From assembly GCA_900546385.1 (NCBI GenBank), contig URCT01000073.1:1-13041 (forward strand): 13,041 bases of DNA. Reading direction: 5' to 3'. The DNA comes from an uncultured Eubacteriales bacterium. GTDB taxonomy: Bacteria > Bacillota > Clostridia > Oscillospirales > CAG-382. The position numbers were made by a program, and so were the translations under genes. The notes under the pieces were generated by a model, which ran no database searches, was not told the DNA's origin, and was given only the letters and a program-made list of their open reading frames with translations. Numbering within the stretch: the stretch's first letter is position 1; the number at the start of each line of letters is the position of its first letter. Of the stretch, positions 1 to 7,500 are shown piece after piece.

Positions 1-1103
1 CACCGTAGCGCCCAGCTGGATGGTGCCGATGACGATGCTGGCGATGAAGGGCAGCGAGTCGTCGATAAAGTACGGGATGCCCATGTTGATGGCAATGGCC
101 GCTTCGATGCTGGCCACCAGCAGCACCGGCACCGACAGGCTGCGGAAGGACAGCGCGATGATGACCAGCACCGCCGCGATGGACCAGATGTTGACATTTT
201 TGAAGTCCTCGTCGGCGATCTCCACGAGGTCTTTCATCATGGCACCCTCGCCGGTGACGAGGCCCTCGGGGTCCGCGGTCTTGACGAGGCGGACCAGCTC
301 GTCCACCTGCGCGTTCAGCGCGTCGCTGCCCGACTTATAACGGCCATTGGCGAGGATGAGCTTGTAACCGCCGTTCTGGACGATGTTCATCAGCTCGTCG
401 GGCAGAAGTTCCGTCTCAAAGCCCGGGCCGGTGATGGAGTCGAGGCTCACCACCTGCGTGATGCCGTCCACCGCCTTTATCTCATCGCAGAGGGTGGACA
501 CCTGAGAAGCGGTCAGCTCCTCCCGGACGAGGATGAAGTGGTTGGTCATCATGCCGAAGTCTTCGCCCAGCTTGTTCGTACCCACGATGCCGGGCATATC
601 CTGCGGAAGAGCGGCAAAAATGTTGTAGTAAATATCGGTCTTGCTCTGGGCCAGCCCAAAGGGGATCATCAGCAGGATGAACACCACCACGACGGGCATC
701 GGGTGCTTCGAGACAAAATGGCTCAGGTGGGTGAGCCTGGGCATAAAGGTGCGGTGGCGGTATTTTTCCACCCACTTATCGAAGAAGAGAATGAGCGAGG
801 GCAGGATGACGATGGTGCAGATGACGCCCAGCGCCACGCCCTTTGCCATGACGATGCCGAGGTCTGCGCCCAGCGTCAACTGCATGGCACAGAGAGCCAG
901 AAAGCCCGCGATGGTCGTCAGGCTGGACGCCGTGATGGAGCTCATGGTCTTGCAGATGGCGTTCTCCATCGCCTCTTCGTTGGAGGCACAGAGCTTCTTT
1001 TCCTCGCCATAGCGGTGGAGCAGGAAGATGGAGAAGTCCATCGTCACGCCCAGCTGCAGAACAGCCGCCAGCGACGCGGTGATAAAGCAGACCTGACCGA
1101 GGA
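1..1103 (-). CDS. MMPL/RND-superfamily exporter, internal fragment (both ends missing)
   Basis: The segment encodes about 367 residues of a predicted RND-superfamily (MMPL, YdfJ-like) membrane exporter, proton-driven in characterised members, moving lipids, peptides or drugs. The conserved run AAVLQLGVTMDFSIFLLHRY (hybrid residues 207-226) is the MMPL transmembrane-4 region with its membrane Asp (D217). It is followed by two more hydrophobic helices, a basic cytoplasmic stretch (KWVEKYRHR), a further helix, a soluble outer domain with ALPQDMPG, and three helices up to the edge. The N-terminal helix, first outer domain and helices 2-3 (roughly 200 or more residues) are missing on the galactosidase side; the C-terminus lies beyond base 1. 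The substrate is not inferable. G+C in sampled 60-base lines is 57-75%, against 43-55% in sampled lines of the galactosidase part. Confidence 0.85.
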
Positions 1104-1686
1104 AAATATTCTTGACCGACTCAAAGACATCGAAAATATCGCCGGTCGAACGGTACATATGCGCACCGACGCTGTTCATCCATTCCCAACAGTTATCCGT
1201 GCCCCAGTTGCAGGCCGAGAACAGAATATCGCGGCCGGAGGCGCGAAGCGCGTTTGCCATGGTAAGATACGCAAGCTTGCCGTCGCCGGTATCGGGAAAA
1301 TAGCAAAAATCGTATTTTAAGAAATCCACGCCCCAGGAAGCAAAAGTCGCAGCGTCCTTGAACTCATAGCCATAGCTGGACGGATATCCGGCGCAGGTGT
1401 GATACCCGGCGCAGGAATACATTCCGAATTTGAGGGCTTTGGAATGCACGTAATCGGCCAAATACTTCATGCCGTGCGGAAACTTTTTCGGATCCGGCAC
1501 TAAGCAGCCGTTTTCGTCGCGCTGTCTTAACGACCAACAGTCGTCGATGACAACGTATTCGTATCCGGCATCCTTATAGCCTTTTTCGACCATCTTATCG
1601 GCCGATTCCATAACCAGGTGTTCATTGATGTTCTGTCCGAAGGTATTCCAGGTATTCCAGCCCATCGGCGGTGTTTTGATATGCAT
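1..1686 (-). CDS. Hybrid reading frame: GH27 alpha-galactosidase N-terminus joined in frame to an MMPL/RND exporter (partial at left edge)
   Basis: A single frame of 562 codons without a stop runs from an ATG at 1686 to the left edge. An AAGGAG ribosome binding site (plus-strand 1696-1701) lies 9 bases upstream of the ATG. Residues 1 to about 193 are a GH27 glycosidase; from about residue 194 the product is a polytopic RND-type transporter. These families are not known to me to be fused: the first is a soluble or secreted enzyme, and the second begins here in the middle of its first membrane domain. G+C at third codon positions is 10/20 in codons at 1261-1320 but 18/20 at 1021-1080 and 20/20 at 121-180. 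I therefore read this as two truncated genes meeting at a junction (assembly chimera or recombination), not as one functional protein. The two halves are described separately. Confidence 0.85.
   Translation of the reverse strand, partial: MHIKTPPMGWNTWNTFGQNINEHLVMESADKMVEKGYKDAGYEYVVIDDCWSLRQRDENGCLVPDPKKFPHGMKYLADYVHSKALKFGMYSCAGYHTCAGYPSSYGYEFKDAATFASWGVDFLKYDFCYFPDTGDGKLAYLTMANALRASGRDILFSACNWGTDNCWEWMNSVGAHMYRSTGDIFDVFESVKNIFLGQVCFITASLAAVLQLGVTMDFSIFLLHRYGEEKKLCASNEEAMENAICKTMSSITASSLTTIAGFLALCAMQLTLGADLGIVMAKGVALGVICTIVILPSLILFFDKWVEKYRHRTFMPRLTHLSHFVSKHPMPVVVVFILLMIPFGLAQSKTDIYYNIFAALPQDMPGIVGTNKLGEDFGMMTNHFILVREELTASQVSTLCDEIKAVDGITQVVSLDSITGPGFETELLPDELMNIVQNGGYKLILANGRYKSGSDALNAQVDELVRLVKTADPEGLVTGEGAMMKDLVEIADEDFKNVNIWSIAAVLVIIALSFRSLSVPVLLVASIEAAIAINMGIPYFIDDSLPFIASIVIGTIQLGATV
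1095..1113. other. Junction between galactosidase and exporter sequence
   Basis: Reading the minus strand, codons SVKNI still fit GH27 proteins (the helix after the acid/base Asp), while NIFLG already fits the loop before transmembrane 4 of MMPL exporters. The switch therefore lies within a few codons around 1095-1113. No insertion-sequence end, direct repeat or attachment-site-like sequence is visible here. The frame is maintained across the join, which can occur by chance once in three. Confidence 0.7.
1107..1686 (-). pseudogene. GH27 alpha-galactosidase, N-terminal half only
   Basis: The family hydrolyses terminal alpha-1,6- (or other alpha-) galactosyl residues, as in raffinose, melibiose or galactomannan, with retention. 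Visible family motifs, in order: PPMGWNTW (residues 6-13), VIDDCW (46-51, substrate-binding Asp pair), KFGMYSCAGYHTC (86-98), KYDFCY with the presumed nucleophile D126, FSACNWG (156-162), and RSTGDI with the presumed acid/base D183. No signal peptide is seen, so the enzyme would be cytoplasmic. Similarity to GH27 stops near SVKNI (190-194). The last part of the (beta/alpha)8 barrel and the C-terminal beta-sandwich, roughly half of a typical enzyme of about 370-420 residues, are absent. Divergent promoters and the neighbouring AraC-type regulator suggest induction by an alpha-galactoside. Substrate assignment within GH27 (galactosidase rather than N-acetylgalactosaminidase or isomaltodextranase) is by overall resemblance only. 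Confidence 0.88.
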
Positions 1687-1761
1687 CGCAAAAAACTCCT
1701 TTTCAAAGACATAGATGATATTCGTGCAAATACCAGTTCGCATTGCTTTTTCTGTAAGAAA

Positions 1762-1790
1762 ATTGTATCATAAAATGCAAAAAATGTCCA
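1762..1790 (-). promoter_or_regulatory. Sigma-A promoter for the galactosidase
   Basis: On the minus strand: TGGACA (1790-1785), a 17-base spacer, then TACAAT (1767-1762), with a TG one base before the -10 (extended -10). It points toward the ATG at 1686, giving a leader of about 70 bases that contains the AAGGAG site. One TGTATC element overlaps the -10. Confidence 0.65.
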
Positions 1791-1825
1791 TTGATTTATG
1801 TATCCAATCTATGTTAAAATGTATC
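1764..1825 (+). promoter_or_regulatory. Three TGTATC elements, candidate AraC-type operators
   Basis: TGTATC occurs at 1764-1769, 1799-1804 and 1820-1825. The last two share the longer word ATGTATC and start 21 bases apart, two helical turns, the usual spacing of half-sites for AraC/XylS regulators with two HTH motifs. The first overlaps the galactosidase -10, the second lies just upstream of that promoter's -35, and the third overlaps the end of the regulator's own -10. The binding role is inferred. Confidence 0.35.
1791..1820 (+). promoter_or_regulatory. Sigma-A promoter for the AraC-family gene
   Basis: TTGATT (1791-1796), an 18-base spacer ending in TGT, then TAAAAT (1815-1820), which also gives an extended -10. 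It abuts the divergent galactosidase promoter back to back, so a regulator bound between them could affect both. Confidence 0.55.
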
Positions 1826-1856
1826 TGATTTAAGGAGTAAAAGGAGTGACAGCACC

Positions 1857-2630
1857 ATGCGGAACAAGCATGAGATCGCGCTCATCAACCGGCATTACCG
1901 TGAAATAAATCCGCTGGATTTCGGCGAACAGGAATGCGCGCCGAATCACACCTACGGGCCGGCCATCCGCCGGTACACGCTCATTCATTTCGTCATCTCC
2001 GGGAAAGGACGCTTCACCAACGGCAGCGGCTTGCACAAACTTCATGCAGGCGAAGCGTTCATCATCCGTCCCGGCGAAGTGACCGTGTATTCGGCGGATG
2101 AGAATGAGCCGTGGCACTATCTTTGGATCGGCTTCAACGGCGCGCTGTCGCATCGCTTTGCCGAGCTGCCGTGTGTAATCACGCCGCCGACCGGTGTTTA
2201 TAAAAAGCTGCGGGAGGTGTTTTCCTACGACGGCACGGCAGAGGAATACTTAGCCGGGCGGATATTTGAGTTATATGCGTATCTGTTCAATGGCATCAAA
2301 GGCCGGGAAGACTATATTTTGAAGATTCAAAACTATGTGGAAACCAACTATAACACCGAGTGCGACGTGGCGGATATCGCGACGGTCGTCGGGTTAGAGC
2401 GGCATTATTTAGCGCGGCTTTTCAAGCAGAAAACCGGCGGCACGTTAAAGGAATACATCACCGAAAAGCGCATGGAGGAAGCCAAACAGCTTTTGGAGAC
2501 CGGACACACGGTCGGCTATACCGCGCAAATGGTCGGCTACAGCGATCCGTTTGTGTTTTCGAAGACCTTCAAAAAGCGGTTCGGAATGCCGCCCGGCGAA
2601 TGGAAAACAAAGGAAAGAAACGAAGAATAA
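1857..2630 (+). CDS. AraC/XylS-family transcriptional regulator, probably of alpha-galactoside use
   Basis: A 257-residue regulator with the usual two-part layout. An N-terminal cupin-type sensor (about residues 20-110) includes the run GRFTNGSGLHKLHAGEAFII, RPGEVTVY and WHYLWIGFNG, typical of the sugar-sensing RafR/MsmR-like branch. A C-terminal DNA-binding domain (about 155-253) has two helix-turn-helix motifs: VADIATVVGLERHYLARLFK (171-190) and the conserved second one, TVGYTAQMVGYSDPFVFSKT (218-237), followed by FKKRFGMPPGEWK. The start is supported by two AAGGAG runs (1832-1837 and 1841-1846), the nearer one 10 bases before the ATG. It is divergent from the GH27 gene across 170 bases, the usual arrangement for a local activator, so it likely senses an alpha-galactoside such as raffinose or melibiose; the ligand is inferred. 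A strong terminator follows within four bases of the stop. Confidence 0.93.
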   Translation: MRNKHEIALINRHYREINPLDFGEQECAPNHTYGPAIRRYTLIHFVISGKGRFTNGSGLHKLHAGEAFIIRPGEVTVYSADENEPWHYLWIGFNGALSHRFAELPCVITPPTGVYKKLREVFSYDGTAEEYLAGRIFELYAYLFNGIKGREDYILKIQNYVETNYNTECDVADIATVVGLERHYLARLFKQKTGGTLKEYITEKRMEEAKQLLETGHTVGYTAQMVGYSDPFVFSKTFKKRFGMPPGEWKTKERNEE

Positions 2631-2633
2631 AGC

Positions 2634-2667
2634 AAGGAGCGGAAAACCTGTCGGTTTTCCGCTCCTT
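2634..2667. terminator. Bidirectional intrinsic terminator between convergent genes
   Basis: A perfect 15-bp inverted repeat (2634-2648 with 2653-2667) closes a TGTC tetraloop. TTTCG follows on the plus strand, extending the terminal T run of the stem; on the minus strand the flank is GCTTTATTCTT. It sits 3 bases after the AraC-type stop and 6 bases after the SLH protein stop, so it can serve both. Confidence 0.85.
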
Positions 2668-2673
2668 TTCGTA

Positions 2674-4464
2674 TTATTCTTTTCCGCCGAGATATTCTTC
2701 CTTATCTTCTGCATCCAAGAAGTAGTCGGTTAAAATGGTGAAGGTTTCGTCGTCCACGCCGTTACGCAATCTGGTGTAGAAATCGGACTGCAAGGCTTCG
2801 TCGTTCCATGACTTTACTTCCTTTTTAGCCTCGTTAACTTCTTTGTTGTAGGCCTCTTTGATATAGTCGGAGGTAACTAACGTTCCGTCATAGGCGTCTT
2901 GGAGAACCGCCTGCATGGTTTTTAACACCTTGCGCTTGACACTCGCCTGCTTCGGGTCAGACAAAGCAACGGCTTTGATCTGCTCGATGCCTTTTTCGAG
3001 AGCCGCGATGACTTTCGGATCATTCGGATTGGTTTCTTCAATCTTAAAGACCGCATAGAAAGTGGTTGCGCCGTTCACTTGATGCGATTCAACATCGACT
3101 TCACTGCCGTTTTCCTCAAGCGACCAGTATAAGAATTCCGCACCATCGCGTTTCGGTTCGGCCGGGAGTTTAGCGGACTTGCCGCGCTCGACCTTTTGTG
3201 TAGCAACGGTCTTGCCGTCCGAAATGAAGGTTACGGTATCGGTGATAACAACATCATCATCTTTCTTGTCGTCATCCTTCTTACCATCGTCTTTTCCGCC
3301 GGTACCACCGCCGCCGGTTGAACCGCCACCGCCGCCACCGCCGGTTGAACCGCCGGAAGCCGTCTTTTCAAACAGAGCGTCAAAGACAATGGAATCCTTG
3401 ACTTCGTACTTTTCCAAATCAACGGCTGTTTTGCCGTCAAGCGTCCAGCCCTTGAAGGTATAGCCGGAACGGGCCGGTGCGTTGGGAACGGTCACGTGTT
3501 CACCGTACTTAATCTCTTGCGTATCGACCACAATCGTGTTATCGAGCATAAAGCGGACGTTCAATGTCTTCTTTACGTAAACGGCATACACCGTCACGTC
3601 TTCCGTAAAGAGATAGTTTTCATCCAACAAGGTGATTTCTTCCGCTTCGGCAGCTTTGGGATCTTTCGACCAACCGGCGAATTCATAGCCTTCGGGCGCT
3701 TTGGTGCCTTTCGGGAACTCGGTCATGGCTTTGCCGATCTCCACCTCCTTGGCAGAAGTCTCCTCACCGTCTGTGAAGGTGACGGTGCATTTGACGGCAT
3801 CCACCTTGGCGTTGGAATACGGCGCAACAGCCACTGCAAGCTCAAAGCGGCGGATCGGAAGCGTTGCACGGAAGGTATTGCCTTCTTCAAGCGGCATGAG
3901 CTGGTTCTTCAAGATTAACTCAACATACGGCTTTGCCCAATCGGAAACGCTGTCAGACACCGTCACCGCCAGCGGCAGGTCGTAGGGCTTGATAATGCGG
4001 CAGAGAATCGCGCAGACCTCTTCGCGGCTGATGTTGTCGTTCGGGCGGAAGCTGCCGGTATCGTCGCCTTGGACATAGCCGGCCTTGCGTGCGGCAAGAA
4101 CATACGGCACATACCATTCATTCGCCGGCGTGTCCGGGAAAAGCTCCACGCCCTCGGTATCGGTGTAGCCAAAGACGAGGTTAATCATTTTGCACATTTC
4201 GGCACGCGTCAGGTTGCCTTCGGGAAGGAACGTGCCATCCGGGTAGCCATTGAGAACGCCGTTGTTCACGAGCTTGTAGACAGCGTCCTTGTAGGATGCG
4301 TCCTCGGCAATATCCGTGAATTTCACGGTTTGTGCGGTAGCTGTGTCCGAAGCGGCCGCAACCGGATTCGGAGAAATGACCACCGGTTCAGCGGAAACGC
4401 CGGTCGCAACAGCTGCTGACGCAAGTAGCGCCGCCAAGATGAGTGCGAATTTGGTTTTTTTCAT
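2674..4464 (-). CDS. SLH-anchored surface protein with Listeria-Bacteroides repeats (596 aa)
   Basis: An exported cell-surface protein, last gene of the surface operon. The signal peptide (MKK, hydrophobic core, cleavage likely after VSA at 23-25) is followed by SLH repeats that bind secondary cell-wall polymer: about 48-98 (NGYPDGTF, NLTRAEM), 109-158 (SFRPNDNISREEV) and a degenerate third at 170-214, where the TRAE box reads IRRFE. Beta-grasp Listeria-Bacteroides (Flg_new/InlB B-type) repeats span about 226-297, 301-367 and 410-474, marked by GYEFAGW, GYTFKGW and FYAVF. The second and third are separated by a Gly/Ser/Thr linker (370-390) and a Lys/Asp run (391-404). Residues 480-596 are charged and predicted helical by eye, with no recognised family. 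There is no sortase motif. Ribosome site AGAGGA (4471-4476) lies 6 bases before the ATG. Its role is probably S-layer structure or adhesion; the exact function is unknown. Confidence 0.9.
   Translation of the reverse strand: MKKTKFALILAALLASAAVATGVSAEPVVISPNPVAAASDTATAQTVKFTDIAEDASYKDAVYKLVNNGVLNGYPDGTFLPEGNLTRAEMCKMINLVFGYTDTEGVELFPDTPANEWYVPYVLAARKAGYVQGDDTGSFRPNDNISREEVCAILCRIIKPYDLPLAVTVSDSVSDWAKPYVELILKNQLMPLEEGNTFRATLPIRRFELAVAVAPYSNAKVDAVKCTVTFTDGEETSAKEVEIGKAMTEFPKGTKAPEGYEFAGWSKDPKAAEAEEITLLDENYLFTEDVTVYAVYVKKTLNVRFMLDNTIVVDTQEIKYGEHVTVPNAPARSGYTFKGWTLDGKTAVDLEKYEVKDSIVFDALFEKTASGGSTGGGGGGGSTGGGGTGGKDDGKKDDDKKDDDVVITDTVTFISDGKTVATQKVERGKSAKLPAEPKRDGAEFLYWSLEENGSEVDVESHQVNGATTFYAVFKIEETNPNDPKVIAALEKGIEQIKAVALSDPKQASVKRKVLKTMQAVLQDAYDGTLVTSDYIKEAYNKEVNEAKKEVKSWNDEALQSDFYTRLRNGVDDETFTILTDYFLDAEDKEEYLGGKE
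3297..3357 (-). repeat. Gly-rich linker-coding simple repeat
   Basis: Tandem GGT/GGC-type codons encode the GGSTGGGG linker of the 596-residue SLH protein. The same linker style appears in the neighbouring giant SLH gene. Such G-tracts can expand or contract by slippage in units of 3, which would change linker length without a frameshift. Confidence 0.6.
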
Positions 4465-4490
4465 AATTTTTCCTCTGTTGTTCGTTTTAC

Positions 4491-4524
4491 GGTTGTGGCA
4501 GACAGTTTCCTGTCTGCCACAACC
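4491..4524 (-). terminator. Intercistronic hairpin between the two SLH genes
   Basis: A perfect 15-bp inverted repeat (4491-4505 with 4510-4524); in the minus-strand RNA the loop is GAAA (GNRA type). It lies in the 72-base gap after the giant SLH gene. In the operon direction no U run follows (GTAAAACGAAC), whereas on the plus strand the stem is followed by TTTTGTT. As an operon element it is therefore better seen as an attenuating or mRNA-stabilising hairpin, or a terminator for antisense RNA, than as a classical operon terminator. Confidence 0.7.
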
Positions 4525-4536
4525 TTTTGTTCGGAT

Positions 4537-7500
4537 TTAGCCTTCCAGTTCCGCGTGCATATTTTCGATGCGTTCAACCGAATAGAAAATGTGACGCAAA
4601 AGTTCAATCGTAATGCCGTTAAACTCTTCTTCTTTCTGATCGGCGCCGCCTAAGAAATTATCAAAGATGGTATCCACAGTATACTGCTCATCGACCTTGT
4701 TGGTGAACAAGCCATGGAGGATTTCTTTGCCCTTCTGATATTCGGCATCGTCATAATAGCGGTTGAGTTTGGACTTGTAGAGGCGGTCAAGGATGGCATC
4801 GATTCTTGCACCGAAGCGAGCGTTTATCTTATCGTAAACGGTGTCATAAACCTTGCCGGCAGTTGCATTGTCTTCGAGCTTTTCGAGATACTTTTCAACG
4901 CCGAGCTTTTTGATGATCTCGATCATGGTCGGATCGTTTTCGATATCCAAGCACAGATCCGTCAAAGTGGTCGGAATGCCGTTGACGGCATAGTCAACCA
5001 AGAAGCGGTCGAGCATATTGGCAACCGCCAAAACCTTGTCTTCCGCGATGGCAAAGACATCTTCTCTGTCAGCCGCAGGAACGTTTGCGTCGTCATAGTA
5101 CCAGCTCATGGTATCATCCATAACAACAGCCAGTGCTTTCAGAATGTCGTAGTAAACGTCGAACGAATACAGTTTGTAGCCGCTAAGCTCGGTGGTGTAG
5201 CCGTTATCCGTGCCGGAAACCCACTTTTCGGTTTCCATGAATTCTTCGTAAGCATCCTTAAACGGATTCTTTTCGTAATACGGATAGTACTTGATAAAGG
5301 CTTCCTTCGTGACGGTCGGAGCCTTGCCTTCGGCATAGGCTTTCATGTCTTTGACGTAGTTAAGCATCGGTGTTAAGACATCCGAAATCGGGTTAATGTC
5401 GACCTGGACACCGTTACCGATATAGAAGGTTGCGGTCGGATCGGCCTTTGCCGACTCCATAGCCGTCTTCATGCCGTTTACATACGGATCATAATGGCGG
5501 TCAAAGAGTTTCTTGATGTCTGCGAGCGGAAGCAGCGCTTTGGCTCTTTCCGGAATCTTTGCTTCAAAGAAGTCCCAACCGTGCGTGGAGAGCATCTTGT
5601 AAATCGGTTCAAACATGAAGAGTCTGTCTTCCGTTACCGTAACTTCCGTTCCGTTCGAATCGCAAAGCTCGGCGATGAGCTGGTCAACATACTTCGAACG
5701 GGTATCTGCCGTCGTCTGACCGAGGTCAGCGGCAATGTCGATAAGCGTTTGACCATCAAGGCTGTTAAACATGGTATCGGTGAGTTCGTCACGGTAAGCT
5801 GCATTGGCATCGTCGGCAATGAACTCAACGATCTTGCGGATAGTCGCTTCGTCAACGCTTGTGCCGATGGTAACAGCACCCGGTGCCAGAGCGTCATCCA
5901 CGATGGATTGGAGAACCGCACGGAATTTATCAGCTGCATGACCGGCAAGCAGGTCGTTAAAGACAGGCGTCAGAATCGTAACAGCCTTATCCTGGTCAGC
6001 CTTAATCTTACCCATGTATTCGCGGATATAATCGTAGATATACTGCTTGGAATCATCGCTGCTGATGGAATCGTCGATGACTTCACCGATCATCTTGCGG
6101 ATATTGGCTTCGCCGATCACACTGACAAGCTTGACATAGCGGTGTACGTTGCGGATGTTCTTGTCTTTGGCATTGTCGATAACGCCGCGATTTACCATCT
6201 GTTCGAGGACTTTTTTGCCGGCGTCGCCGTTCAAAGCAGTCTTAACCGTCGATTCGCTGATGAAGAGTGCGTCCTTAACGGTATCGATCGCACGGGTATT
6301 TTCGTCGTAGTTTGCATAAACGGTAAGCGGAATGGTCGAGAGTCGGGACATACCGACAATCAGCTTAACTTCCTTAACGTTGTCATAAACCTTAACGTTT
6401 GCGGTAACGGGAGCATCCATATCGAATTTTTCCCATGCGCCGCCGTTGATAACCCACCAGCTGTTCGGGATGATGTGCGTGGTGTCAACGCCCAGCGTGC
6501 CGTAGATACGTGCTACGGTTGCATTGCGCTTGAAGCCTTCCGTCTTGGCATTTGCCGGGAGCGTAATGTCCGGATCGGAAGCCAAAAGCTCGTTGACGGA
6601 GGTGTTATACGGAATGTTGAGCACCTTAAGAAGCGGATCGTCACCGTTATCGAAGCGTGTGACATCGTAGAACGATACCGTGAGAAGCTCGGCTTTGAGG
6701 AATGCATAGACGGTCATGTCTTCGGTAACCACCGTTGCAGCCGTCACTTGGGTTCCCTCACCGTTTTCTTTGGTGAACCAGCCTTCGAAGGTGTAGTGCT
6801 CCTTGGTCGGGTTTTCCGGCATATTGGCTGCGCCGATGGCCGTGCCCTTGGTGAAGGTAACGGTCTTAACCGTCGTGCCGTCAACAATAAAGGTAACGGT
6901 CACGTTCTCCGACGGAGTGAGCGACTTAAAGATCGGAACGAATTCCGTCTTTGCGGTAATGGCATACGGGAAAGTAACTGCGGCGGTATCGCCTTTCAGC
7001 GCCCAGTGTGCGAAGTAGTATCCTTCCGGTGCAGTCGGTTTATCCGTCGGCTCAGCTACGGTGTCTTCAAAGGCCACAGTATCGGTGAGCATCACATCAG
7101 TTCCGGCAGTGTCTTTATAGAAGATAACTTCGTAGGTGTTCTTGTCATAAACGGCGTACAGCTTGGCGTCCTTTGTAATGCCCTTAGAGAAATCAAAGGC
7201 GGTTTTGCCGTTTTCGGTTTCCGACCAATGCTTGAAGGTGTAGCCGGTTTTATCCGGAGCGGTAACAGCCGTCACGGCATCGCCGTCAAAGACCGTTTTG
7301 GAAGCAAATTCCGTGCCGTCAACGTAGAAGGTGACCTTAAACGTTTCTTTATCGGAGAACACCGGATAGAACTTGTTGACAAGGCCAACGGTGTACGGAT
7401 AGGTGACAAACTCGGTTCCGCCGTTCACAGTCCAGCCCTTGAAGGATTTTGCCGGATCGGGAGAAGCGGGAGCTTCCGGAAATTCGCTTTCTTTGATTTC

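Noticed and set aside
538..1320. Plus-strand open frame of 260 codons antisense to the hybrid gene
   Set aside because: The translation is His/Arg/Asp-rich with no family signal. It crosses the galactosidase-exporter junction only because both parts are open in that frame.
3297..3357. G-rich repeat as a CRISPR or other non-coding repeat
   Set aside because: It codes in frame for a Gly/Ser/Thr linker and has no spacer structure.
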